Shown here piece by piece: positions 7,854 through 15,016 of a stretch of 29,688 bases of DNA. A program made the position numbers and the translations under genes. Below the pieces are notes generated by a model, which did not search any database, was not told the origin of the DNA, and saw only the letters and a list, made by a program, of their open reading frames with translations. Numbering within the stretch: the stretch's first letter is position 1; each line of letters begins with the position of its first letter. Origin of the DNA: an uncultured Collinsella sp. (GTDB taxonomy: Bacteria > Actinomycetota > Coriobacteriia > Coriobacteriales > Coriobacteriaceae); the NCBI GenBank assembly GCA_900548815.1, contig URLR01000022.1, forward strand, positions 1-29,688, given 5' to 3'.

Positions 7854-8714
7854 TTACTTGATGTTGTACTTAGCCATGAGGGCGTCAACGGTACCGTCAT
7901 CGGTCAGGTCCTTGATGGCCTGGTTGATGTCGTCCTTGAGCTTGGTGTTGCCCTGGTTGATGGCGATGGCGTACTCCTCGCCGGTGCTGACCTGCTTGAT
8001 GGTCTGGCAGGTGTTGAACTGCTCGGCGGTCAGCTGGCTAGCAACGGAGCGGTTGGTGACTACGGCATCGCCCTTATCGGACTGCAGGGCGCTGAAGCAC
8101 TCGGTGGCGTCCTTGTAGGGGACGATCTTGGCCTTGGGGAAGTTCTCCTGGGCAAAGGCCTCGGCGGTCGAGCCAGACTGGACGATGATGGTAGCGTCGG
8201 CGCTGTTGAGCTTATCGCTGTAGTTGTCGGCCGTGATGTCGGTGTTATCGACCTTGGTCACGATAGCCTGATCGTCCATGTAGTAGGAATCGGAGAAAGT
8301 GACTTCCTTCTCACGCTCGGGCGTGTCAGTGATAGCCGCGATGGCGACGTCGTACTTGGCACCCGAAGCAACGCCGGGGACGAGCGTGTCGAAGTCGTTG
8401 TTGACGTACTCGACATCCAGGCCCAGCTTGTCGCCGATAGCCTTGATGAGCTCAAGGTCAAAGCCCTGATAATCGCCGTTGTCATCCTTGTACTCAAACG
8501 GAGCGTACTCGGCAGAGGTGCCGACGGTCAGCGTACCGTCCTTGACGAGTGCGTACTCCTTGGAGCCGTCGACCTTCTCGACCTTCACGTCGTCAGAGCT
8601 GCTGGAACCGGCATCGGAACCAGAGGTGGCGTTGGACGAGCCGCAGCCCGTCAGTGCGAGGGCGAGCGCCATGGCGCCCGTGGCGGCAAATGCGCCAAGT
8701 TTCTTGAGCTTCAT
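7854..8714 (-). CDS. Amino-acid ABC transporter substrate-binding lipoprotein
   Basis: Captures the amino acid outside the cell. The 286-residue protein has a lipoprotein signal (MKLKKLGAFAATGAMALALA) ending in lipobox LTGC, a Ser/Asp-rich linker, and a family-3 solute-binding domain: GTLTVGTSAEYAPFEYKD, GFDLELIKAIGDKLGLDVEYV, then YDVAIAAITDTPEREKEVTFSDSYY. These are the classic ligand-contact blocks of polar amino-acid binding proteins; the TPEREK arginine normally grips the ligand carboxylate. ATG 8714 has AAGGAGA at good spacing. It is the first gene of the three-gene operon and has its own promoter at 8772-8800. Confidence 0.95.
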   Translation of the reverse strand: MKLKKLGAFAATGAMALALALTGCGSSNATSGSDAGSSSSDDVKVEKVDGSKEYALVKDGTLTVGTSAEYAPFEYKDDNGDYQGFDLELIKAIGDKLGLDVEYVNNDFDTLVPGVASGAKYDVAIAAITDTPEREKEVTFSDSYYMDDQAIVTKVDNTDITADNYSDKLNSADATIIVQSGSTAEAFAQENFPKAKIVPYKDATECFSALQSDKGDAVVTNRSVASQLTAEQFNTCQTIKQVSTGEEYAIAINQGNTKLKDDINQAIKDLTDDGTVDALMAKYNIK

Positions 8715-8771
8715 AATCAGTCTCCTTCCGGTGACCCCGTTTGATTCAGAGGTCTGCAAAAACTGTTGGAT

Positions 8772-8800
8772 ATTATGCACCCGTAAATGCGAAACTGCAA
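8772..8800 (-). promoter_or_regulatory. Promoter of the amino-acid ABC operon
   Basis: On the minus strand, -35 TTGCAG (8795-8800) and -10 CATAAT (8772-8777) are 17 bp apart. It lies about 58 bases ahead of the binding-protein start. Confidence 0.6.
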
Positions 8801-8861
8801 TTAGAAAACTGATTGAAACAAACCCATAACGTGAATGGAACACTCCACTTTGTGACAGTCA

Positions 8862-9728
8862 TTACTGCTGCAATGACCTTAACAGTTTAATTTCAGCCGC
8901 ATAACCTGCAAGTTCGTTCGGTGTCTCCAAAATGAATGGCAATGCGCGCAAGGGGCCATTCGATACAATATTCTGCATAACCTGCATACCGCCGCCAAAC
9001 TCTTCACTACCTAGGTAGCCCTTGCCGATGCACTCGTGGCGATCCTTATGGGCACCGCAGGGGTTCTTGGAGTCATTGATATGCACGGCGCGCAGGCGCT
9101 CGATACCCACCACACGATCGAACTCTTCAAGCACACCGTCCAGATCATGGATGATGTCGTAGCCGGCGTCATTCACATGGCAGGTGTCCAGGCAAACGCC
9201 CAACTTGGCCGACAGCTCGGGGCGCTTGTCGGCAACACCCTCAATGATGAGCGCCAGTTCTTCAAAGCTGCGGCCTACCTCGGTGCCCTTGCCGGCCATG
9301 GTCTCGAGCAGCACCGTCGTCTGCTGACCCTCAAACATCACCTGGCACAGGGTGTCGACGATCATCTGAATACCGGCGTCGGAGCCCTGCCCCACATGCG
9401 CACCGGGATGGAAGTTGTAGTAGTTGCCGGGCAGTGCCTCCATGCGCCGCAGGTCCTCTGCCATGGCCTCCAGGGCAAACTCGCGCGCCCGCTCTTTGGC
9501 AGAACAGGGGTTGTAGGTATAGGGGGCATGCGCCACGAGTGGGCCGAAGTCGTTTTGCTCCATAAGCTCGCGCAGGGCCGCCACGTCATCCATGTCAAGA
9601 TCTTTCGCCTTGCCGCCGCGCGGGTTGCGCGTAAAGAATGCAAAGGTATTGGCGCCAATGGATAGCGCCGTCTCCCCCATCGCCCGATAGCCCTTCGTCG
9701 TCGAAAGATGACACCCAATCGTCAGCAT
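8862..9728 (-). CDS. nfo: Endonuclease IV (AP endonuclease)
   Basis: Cuts the backbone 5' to abasic sites in base-excision repair. The 288-residue protein begins MLTIGCHLSTTKGYRAMGE and shows the three-zinc ligand set in order: the His residues of NFHPGAHVG, Glu in LLETMAGKG, Asp and His in CLDTCHVNDAGYD, His in AVHINDSK, the Asp/His pair in HKDRHECIG, and Glu in FILETP. Length is normal. ATG 9728 has a GAGGAGGGAG SD; an open frame further upstream runs through a hairpin repeat and is not coding. It is probably monocistronic or last of the leftward run beginning with the aldo/keto reductase. Confidence 0.95.
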   Translation of the reverse strand: MLTIGCHLSTTKGYRAMGETALSIGANTFAFFTRNPRGGKAKDLDMDDVAALRELMEQNDFGPLVAHAPYTYNPCSAKERAREFALEAMAEDLRRMEALPGNYYNFHPGAHVGQGSDAGIQMIVDTLCQVMFEGQQTTVLLETMAGKGTEVGRSFEELALIIEGVADKRPELSAKLGVCLDTCHVNDAGYDIIHDLDGVLEEFDRVVGIERLRAVHINDSKNPCGAHKDRHECIGKGYLGSEEFGGGMQVMQNIVSNGPLRALPFILETPNELAGYAAEIKLLRSLQQ

Positions 9729-9747
9729 CTCCAGCTCCCTCCTCATC

Positions 9748-9814
9748 AGTTGCGGAAAAATACGGTCTATTGGTGCCTTATTTTGGCGCAAACAGACCGT
9801 ATTCCACCGCAAGT
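9748..9814 (-). repeat. Hairpin repeat family B, copy 1
   Basis: Two 30-base arms (9748-9777 and 9785-9814) surround a 7-base loop. The outer stem has TTGCGG/CCGCAA, as in copy 2 at 10915-10981, but the middle is TACGGTCT/AGACCGTA. Right-hand flank TTATAAAAGGGG and left-hand flank CATC are also shared with copy 2. It ends 19 bases before the endonuclease IV start, just outside its SD. The rest of 9815-9880 shows nothing recognisable. Confidence 0.88.
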
Positions 9815-9880
9815 TATAAAAGGGGCATCAGGAGCAAAGGCCTCCAGGCATTCCAAGCGCTGGCGCCATGCCCCCACGCC

Positions 9881-10900
9881 CTAAAGTTTCAAGCGAATCG
9901 CATCGATGATGTGCGCACAGCGCTGTGTGGCGGCTAGGGACATGATGGGGCTTTCGAGTTTCCCCGCCTGAATGAGCTGCGTCGCATGCGACGCCTCACC
10001 GTAAAAATCATCGACTTCAAATGGTGCATCGATTTCGAGTACTCGACCGTCGGAATACTTCACATGGGCGAGCTCGGGGCGATGGAGACGCTCGATTTCC
10101 AACGAGCCCCGCTCACAGGCAATCGTTAAGCGGCTTTCATATGCTGCCTTGCCATCGCACACCATATGAATGGGTATACCGCCGACGCTCATATGGATCT
10201 CATCGGCCCAATCGACGCGGCCGCCTGACACGTCACGCCAGCGAACTTCACGGGACGAAACCTCGCACGCGCCCGCGAGCAAATCCTCAAACCAACCGAC
10301 CGCATAGCAGCCCATGTCATATAGACAGCCGCCCTGCAACGGATCAAGCAGATAGCCCGAAGGAGGCTCGCCGTAATCGAGCTTTTGCACGCTTTCAATC
10401 GAGACAATACGGCCAAGCTCACCCGACGCAAGCAAGTCCTTCACGCGAGTGCGCATCGGGCAAAACCGATTCTTCATCGCCTCCATAAACAGCACGCCGC
10501 GCTCGCGAGAGGTGGAGGCAATCGAGAGAGCCTCTTCCTCACTCAAAACGGCCGGCTTTTCGCACAGCACGGCCTTTCCGGCGCGCAGCGCGCGACAGGC
10601 CCAACGCGTATGCATGCCATGCGGAAGAGCCAAGTAGATTGCGTCGACATCGGGGTCGGCAATCAGCGCGTCATAAGCCGCATTGCCGTTATCGTCGACC
10701 GAGGCATGGCCATGCGCAGCATCGATCGAAAACGCTCGGCAAAATTCCTCGACATGTGCAGGAGTGCGGCCGGCCGCAGCCACCAGCCGTGCCCCGTCGG
10801 CCTTCTTGAGCGACGATGCAAATCGATGAGAAATGTGCCCAGCGCCCAAAATGCCCCAACGAACCTCACGCGAATCATTTCGTAAACCTCGGTCACCCAC
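9881..10900 (-). CDS. Gfo/Idh/MocA family NAD(P)-dependent oxidoreductase
   Basis: A 339-residue cytoplasmic dehydrogenase of unknown substrate, probably a sugar or inositol-like compound. The N-terminal Rossmann fold shows VRWGILGAGHISHRFASSL. The next blocks, YLALPHGMHTRWACRAL and GKAVLCEKPAVLSEEEA, hold the family EKP motif (catalytic Lys). The C-terminal domain has GGCLYDMGCYAVGW, matching the conserved G-x3-D-G-H/Y region. The GTG start at 10900 has GGGAGG 6 bases upstream. Hairpin repeats lie on both sides. A second member of the family, only distantly similar, is at 18161-19267. Confidence 0.9.
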   Translation of the reverse strand: MGDRGLRNDSREVRWGILGAGHISHRFASSLKKADGARLVAAAGRTPAHVEEFCRAFSIDAAHGHASVDDNGNAAYDALIADPDVDAIYLALPHGMHTRWACRALRAGKAVLCEKPAVLSEEEALSIASTSRERGVLFMEAMKNRFCPMRTRVKDLLASGELGRIVSIESVQKLDYGEPPSGYLLDPLQGGCLYDMGCYAVGWFEDLLAGACEVSSREVRWRDVSGGRVDWADEIHMSVGGIPIHMVCDGKAAYESRLTIACERGSLEIERLHRPELAHVKYSDGRVLEIDAPFEVDDFYGEASHATQLIQAGKLESPIMSLAATQRCAHIIDAIRLKL

Positions 10901-10914
10901 GATAGCCTCCCATC

Positions 10915-10981
10915 AGTTGCGGTGAAATAGTTCCTGTTGATGCCTTATTCTGCCGCAAACAGGAACTATTCCACCGCAAGT
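10915..10981 (-). repeat. Hairpin repeat family B, copy 2
   Basis: Arms 10915-10944 and 10952-10981 with a 7-base loop, the same dimensions as copy 1. The outer TTGCGGTG/CCACCGCAA is conserved, while the middle is TAGTTCCTG/CAGGAACTA, so both halves changed together relative to copy 1. It fills the 91-bp gap between the aldo/keto reductase stop and the SD of the oxidoreductase gene. Confidence 0.9.
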
Positions 10982-10991
10982 TATAAAAGGG

Positions 10992-12182
10992 TCACGAGGA
11001 GCGCGTTTTGCCGAAGGCCTTAAGCACTGCCGTCACGGGTCCAGGCTGAAAACGGCGGCGTACGTCGTCGAGACGCTCGGGGATATCGATGTGCTGTGGG
11101 CAGTGACGCGCACATTTGCCGCACTTGACGCAATTGCTCACGAGTTTGGGCTCGCTCGTGCGCACCGCACTCGCCGTAAAGTATTGCGACAGCCCCGTAA
11201 ACCAGCTGTGCGCATAGCTCGCGTTGTAGGCGGCAAAGCAGCCGGGAATGTTGATACCCTTGGGGCATGGCATGCAGTAGCCGCATCCCGTGCAGGGCAC
11301 GCGGTTCGTTTTCTCAAACTCTTCCAGCACGCGCGCGATGGTATCAAGCTGACCTGTCGTCATCGAGTCCGGCAGCGCACGATTGGCCAGCGCTGCATTC
11401 TCATCCACCTGCGCGGTATCGGTCATACCCGAAAGCAGCATCGTCACCTGAGGATGATTCCACACCCACGAAAGACCCCAGGCGGCAGGAGTGCGCAAAT
11501 GCGGGTCACGGGCACTATCGAGCACAGCGCGGGCCCGTGGCGGCAGCTTGCCCGCTAAACGCCCGCCCAGCAGCGGCTCCATCACAAACACCGCGAGGCC
11601 TCGCTCGGCGGCGGCCATGAGCCCCGCCGTTCCCGCCTGATAGCGCTCTCCAGCGTAATTGTACTGGATCTGGCAAAAGTCCCACTCATATGCATCGAGC
11701 ATTGTCAGAAAGTCCGCTGCGCTGCCGTGGTACGAAAAACCAATCTGGCGAATGCGCCCCGCCGCCTTTTGACGCGCGATCCAGTCCTCGATGCCCAACG
11801 CCACCACACGTTCCCACTGGGCGGGCGAGGTAATGTTGTGCATGAGGTAATAGTCGATATGGTCGGTCCGTAGGCGGCGCAGTTGCTCGTCGAAGAACCG
11901 GTCGAAATCCTCCGCGCATTTGCACGAAGCATGCGGCAGCTTGGTTGCGAGCAAAACCTGGTCGCGCAAGCCCAGGCGCTCAAGCGACGCACCCACGCAC
12001 GCCTCGTTGCCGGGATAGAGATAGGCCGTGTCCAGGTAGTTAATCCCCTGCTCCACCGCACGGGAGATGATAGCGTCGGCGGTCTTCGCATCGGGGTGTC
12101 CCGGCGCACCGGGAAACCTCATGCAGCCCAGACCCAGAGCGGATATTCGGTTACCACTTTTGGGGTCAACACGGTATTGCAC
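10992..12182 (-). CDS. Aldo/keto reductase with C-terminal 4Fe-4S ferredoxin domain
   Basis: A 396-residue cytoplasmic oxidoreductase. The N-terminal TIM barrel has MQYRVDPKSGNRISALGLGCMRFP, the AKR Asp/Tyr region NYLDTAYLYPGNE, Lys in ATKLP and HIDYYLMHN. The C-terminus carries two cysteine clusters, CTGCGYCMPCPKG and CVKCGKCARHCPQ, the first typical of this Fe-S AKR branch common in gut anaerobes. The GTG start at 12182 is preferred: it is preceded by AGGGAGGGG (12185-12193) and gives exactly the family N-terminus. An ATG at 12200 would add six residues without an SD of its own. Substrate unknown. It may be co-transcribed with the downstream Gfo/Idh/MocA gene. Confidence 0.9.
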   Translation of the reverse strand: MQYRVDPKSGNRISALGLGCMRFPGAPGHPDAKTADAIISRAVEQGINYLDTAYLYPGNEACVGASLERLGLRDQVLLATKLPHASCKCAEDFDRFFDEQLRRLRTDHIDYYLMHNITSPAQWERVVALGIEDWIARQKAAGRIRQIGFSYHGSAADFLTMLDAYEWDFCQIQYNYAGERYQAGTAGLMAAAERGLAVFVMEPLLGGRLAGKLPPRARAVLDSARDPHLRTPAAWGLSWVWNHPQVTMLLSGMTDTAQVDENAALANRALPDSMTTGQLDTIARVLEEFEKTNRVPCTGCGYCMPCPKGINIPGCFAAYNASYAHSWFTGLSQYFTASAVRTSEPKLVSNCVKCGKCARHCPQHIDIPERLDDVRRRFQPGPVTAVLKAFGKTRSS

Positions 12183-12324
12183 GGCCCCTCCCTTCGCCAT
12201 CAGCGCCCCGGCAAGGCGAAACACAATGGTCACGCAGCCGAAACATCGTGGAATCGCAATCGAGAACGTATCGTAACGCAGCAGAAATCGAGCCGTCACG
12301 GCACCGCTTTAACATCAGCAAAAA

Positions 12325-12345
12325 GCCCGATGAAAGGAGCCGGGC
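12325..12345 (-). terminator. Terminator-like hairpin on the minus strand upstream of the aldo/keto reductase
   Basis: Leftward, GCCCG (12341-12345) pairs with CGGGC (12325-12329) and is followed by a run of five T (12320-12324). No leftward protein gene ends here, so it is either an attenuator in the reductase leader or the end of a short RNA started from the promoter at 12408-12437. On the plus strand its loop spells AAAGGAG, placed like an SD for a 22-codon frame (12346-12414). Confidence 0.5.
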
Positions 12346-12407
12346 ATGACCACGCGCATGTCTTTGCGGTCTGCCCTGCAGCGTAGCGTCCAGGCAAACG
12401 TTTCTTT

Positions 12408-12437
12408 TTTATAACAGCCGCCCCGCGCACCCACCAA
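12408..12437 (-). promoter_or_regulatory. Candidate promoter directed leftward
   Basis: On the minus strand, TTGGTG (12432-12437) and TATAAA (12408-12413) are spaced by 18 bp. It would drive the aldo/keto reductase or a short RNA of roughly 80 bases ending at the hairpin 12325-12345. Confidence 0.4.
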
Positions 12438-12463
12438 TCACCCTGGCAGCATACAATCCATCA

Positions 12464-12488
12464 GGCGCCCCTTACGCGGGCGCCTTTT
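12464..12488 (+). terminator. Terminator-like hairpin just before the ketopantoate reductase-like gene
   Basis: GGCGCCC (12464-12470) pairs with GGGCGCC (12478-12484), followed by TTTT. It sits 20 bases ahead of the downstream start codon, where an attenuator would lie. No rightward protein gene of normal size ends before it. Confidence 0.5.
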
Positions 12489-12507
12489 ACATGGGGAGAT
12501 GATTCAC

Positions 12508-13422
12508 ATGCAGATCAACAAGGTCGCTTTTATCGGCAAGGGCGGCGTCGGCCTGCTCTACGGCAGCATGATTGCCAAGGCCCTCGGCAATGACGCCGTC
12601 GAATACGTTATGGATGACACCCGTTTTGAGCGTCACGCGGGCGATGCGCTCACTGTCAACGGCAAGCCCTGCGATCTCACGTCCGTCCGCGCCAGCGAGG
12701 CGACGCCCGCCGATCTGGTCATCCTGACAGTCAAGACCACCGGTCTCGACCAAGCACTCAAGACTATGGAGCGCGTCGTGGGACCCAACACGCTCATCGC
12801 CTCGCTATGCAACGGCATTACGAGCGAGCAAAAGATTGCCGAACGCTTTGGCTGGGAGCATACCGTTCTTGGTATCTGCCAGGGCATGGACGCCGTGTTC
12901 CTCAACGGCGCGCTCACCTTTACCAATGCGGGCGAGATCCGCTTTGGCGCGGCGGCCGGCACGGACCCCGCGACCGTCGCCGCTATCGACGGGCTCTACA
13001 CGCGCTGCGGCATCGCCCATACCGTCGAGCGCGACATTGCGCACCGCATGTGGGCCAAACTCATGCTCAACGACGGCATCAACCAAACCTGCATGGCCTA
13101 CGGCGGGACCTACGGAAGCGCCACGGAGCCGGGCTCCGAGCAGCGTCGCTGCTTTGTTTCCGCCATGCGCGAAACGCTTGCGGTCGCCAACGCCGAGGGC
13201 GTTGAGCTGACCGAGGCAGACCTGACGCAAATGGTGCACCTCATCGAGGGAATCGACCCCGCCGGTATGCCCTCGATGGCTCAAGACCGCATCGCAAGGC
13301 GCAAAACCGAGGTTGATGAGTTCGCGGTCACCATCTGCCGCCTCGCAGCCAAACACGATATCCAGGCACCGCAAAACGAATGGCTCTATCGACGCATTCG
13401 CGATATCGAGAAAAGCTGGTAG
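12508..13422 (+). CDS. Ketopantoate reductase family protein (PanE/ApbA-like)
   Basis: A 304-residue NADPH-dependent 2-oxoacid reductase. The N-terminal Rossmann motif is KVAFIGKGGVGLLYG. The nucleotide-domain strand LVILTVKTTGLDQAL and SLCNGITSE follow, and the C-terminal helical domain carries HRMWAKLMLNDGINQTCMAYGG, equivalent to the PanE Lys/Asn active-site helix. The canonical reaction is ketopantoate to pantoate in coenzyme A synthesis, but the family includes many paralogues and no other pan gene is nearby, so the substrate is uncertain. ATG 12508 is chosen over ATG 12499 because the SD GGGGAG (12493-12498) touches the latter. Confidence 0.82.
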   Translation: MQINKVAFIGKGGVGLLYGSMIAKALGNDAVEYVMDDTRFERHAGDALTVNGKPCDLTSVRASEATPADLVILTVKTTGLDQALKTMERVVGPNTLIASLCNGITSEQKIAERFGWEHTVLGICQGMDAVFLNGALTFTNAGEIRFGAAAGTDPATVAAIDGLYTRCGIAHTVERDIAHRMWAKLMLNDGINQTCMAYGGTYGSATEPGSEQRRCFVSAMRETLAVANAEGVELTEADLTQMVHLIEGIDPAGMPSMAQDRIARRKTEVDEFAVTICRLAAKHDIQAPQNEWLYRRIRDIEKSW

Positions 13423-13459
13423 CGCCGACGCGCCGCATTCAACAGCCTTAACAGCAAAA

Positions 13460-13490
13460 CCGCCGCAAGGGAACCTCCCCCCTGCGGCGG
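13460..13490. terminator. Intrinsic terminator between convergent genes
   Basis: CCGCCGCAAGGG (13460-13471) pairs with CCCTGCGGCGG (13480-13490). Leftward it is followed by GGTTTTGCTG, which gives a usable T-tract for the small membrane-protein gene. Rightward the T-tract is poor (CCTTCATCTT). Confidence 0.75.
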
Positions 13491-13531
13491 CCTTCATCTT
13501 CGTCTATGACCGGCGGCCGATCTCACAACAG

Positions 13532-13738
13532 TTAGCGTTGCGACCCCGACACCTCGTCCTCATCGTCGCGGCAAAGAACCACGCCTGCACTTCCCAGCAG
13601 CGCGGCCGCGATCAGCGCGCCGACCACGATAGGAGCAGCCCCGCATGTCCCCTGCATGCCCGCGACGAGCGCGGCCGTGGGACCAAGGCAGCCAAGCATC
13701 AACGCGACGGCGGCAACGGCGATATCTCGAGCATTCAC
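13532..13738 (-). CDS. Small two-helix membrane protein, unknown function
   Basis: The 68-residue product has two hydrophobic segments (about 6-27, IAVAAVALMLGCLGPTAALVAG, and 35-55, APIVVGALIAAALLGSAGVVL), separated by a short Gly/Cys loop, and an acidic tail CRDDEDEVSGSQR. I recognise no family. Support for coding: hydrophobic pattern, GTG start at 13738 with GGAGGAAG upstream, and a terminator 42 bases past the stop. Against: short length and a somewhat long SD spacing. No coupling to neighbours. Confidence 0.55.
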   Translation of the reverse strand: MNARDIAVAAVALMLGCLGPTAALVAGMQGTCGAAPIVVGALIAAALLGSAGVVLCRDDEDEVSGSQR

Positions 13739-13855
13739 AAGACCACTTCCTCCAAGAGAAAGACCTTATTTCTCATGAACTAGTGTGCCCCGCACCCATA
13801 CGCCCAGCGTACCGCCACGGTAAGGGCTCTGTTAACTCGAACGCACATAAAGAAC

Positions 13856-13895
13856 GGGCGGCTTTACGTTGCCTAAAAGCTCAGTAAAGACGCCC
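13856..13895 (-). terminator. Terminator of the secreted-protein gene
   Basis: On the minus strand, GGGCG-TCTTTAC (13884-13895) pairs with GTAAAGCCGCCC (13856-13867) around a 16-base loop and is followed by GTTCTTT. It lies 33 bases after the stop at 13928. The remaining 13739-13855 shows nothing else I can name. Confidence 0.6.
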
Positions 13896-13927
13896 GCCCA
13901 TCATGTGCCAATTTTCCTTATGGCAGA

Positions 13928-14704
13928 TTACCAACCGGTATAGTAGTCGGTAGTTCCGGCGGCGCAGCCGGAGTCATAGACCTTGCAATCACCCTTGGAG
14001 CCCGTAAAGGTCGAGCCCTGGGCCATATCGCCCGCGGCAACAACGTAATAGCCGTCGGAATCGCGCCAGAAGCCCTCAGAATCCTGAGTCCATTCGCCCG
14101 TGCGATAGTGATAAAGCACATTGCTGCTGTAATAGGTCTCGCGGCGACCGTTGTAGTTATTGACACCCGCAGAGCGCGTCAGGCCCGATCCGTTCGCGTA
14201 GGACGCGGCAGACGCGTAGGACGGAGTGTAACCGGCGTTGTAGTACGAAGCCTGGGCGGCCTCGGCAGCCTCCGCCTCGGCGGCAGCAACCTCGAGCGCT
14301 TCGCGCTTGGCATCCTCAAGTGCAGTGCGCAGCTCATCGAGCTCGGTCGACTTCGCGTCGACCTCCTCCATCGTCAAAAGACTGCCCGCACCGTCGATAC
14401 AACTCTGCAGTACAGCGCGCTCGTCATCGGTGGCATAGTCACCGTACATGTTCATGATGATCTGAGCACGCATCTCAAGGGAATCGCGCTTGGCCTCCAT
14501 CGAGGCGTTCCACTCCTGCATGGAGCCAAAGCCGTCGCTGCGATAGTCGACGGGCTGCACCAGCGTCGTCTCGGACGGCGTGGATCCAACCGTGTCGGAC
14601 AGTGTTGCCGCGTGGGCATCAGTTGCACCGGCGCCCGCCAAAAGTGCCACGGTCAGAGCGGCGGAAAGGGCGGCGGCTTTCGGTTTTCGTGAATCGATCC
14701 TCAT
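13928..14704 (-). CDS. Secreted coiled-coil protein with an aromatic/Gly-rich C-terminal domain
   Basis: A 258-residue exported protein of unknown function. A signal peptide (about 1-32, cleavage after THAHA-like ATDAHA) precedes a stretch with helical, acidic sequence; residues about 120-160 (ELDELRTALEDAKREALEVAAAEAEAAEAA) look like a coiled coil. A Tyr/Ser/Asn-rich linker follows. The last about 75 residues (YYSSNVLYHYRTGEWTQDSE onward, through DGYYVVAAGDMAQGSTF, two Cys and a terminal YYTGW) form a distinct domain resembling the C-terminal tails of some gut-bacterial cell-wall proteins. The two Cys (in GDCKVYDSGCAAG) could form a disulfide. ATG 14704 has GGAGG about 10 bases upstream. It is probably cell-surface or wall-associated. 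Confidence 0.75.
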   Translation of the reverse strand: MRIDSRKPKAAALSAALTVALLAGAGATDAHAATLSDTVGSTPSETTLVQPVDYRSDGFGSMQEWNASMEAKRDSLEMRAQIIMNMYGDYATDDERAVLQSCIDGAGSLLTMEEVDAKSTELDELRTALEDAKREALEVAAAEAEAAEAAQASYYNAGYTPSYASAASYANGSGLTRSAGVNNYNGRRETYYSSNVLYHYRTGEWTQDSEGFWRDSDGYYVVAAGDMAQGSTFTGSKGDCKVYDSGCAAGTTDYYTGW

Positions 14705-14919
14705 GTAGCTGGAAACCTCCGTAGTGCGTTTTTGCTGCGTTTGAGCTGCGTGTGATTCGATCGCGCTGCATAGTACCCCGAGCAAATCGCGACCTGCGGT
14801 TTTACTCAAAAGGCGCACGTCAATTGCGTAAAACTCACATCCTCTCAACAGGAGTTTTCCACAACTCGAATGCATAAAGCATGTCAAAAACCCTGTTTTT
14901 GCGCCCTCTCTATGCAAAA
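14705..14919. other. Intergenic stretch without recognised gene
   Basis: Between the secreted-protein start and the next terminator. It contains the SD of the secreted protein, a TTGACG on the minus strand without a convincing -10 at the right distance, and a short inverted repeat AAAACTC/GAGTTTT (14830-14836 and 14852-14858). I found no RNA gene or open frame here worth calling. Confidence 0.5.
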
Positions 14920-14956
14920 AAGGCGCCTGTGCAACCATTGTTCGCACAGGCGCCTT
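14920..14956 (-). terminator. Intrinsic terminator of the sulfhydrylase gene
   Basis: On the minus strand, AAGGCGCCTGTGC (14944-14956) pairs perfectly with 14920-14932 across an 11-base loop, then runs into TTTTT. It is 60 bases past the stop at 15017. Confidence 0.92.
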
Positions 14957-15016
14957 GAGCAGGCATTTTATGCAGTTATACCTATCGAGTCGCAAGGGGT
15001 CCTTGCACAAGTCGCC

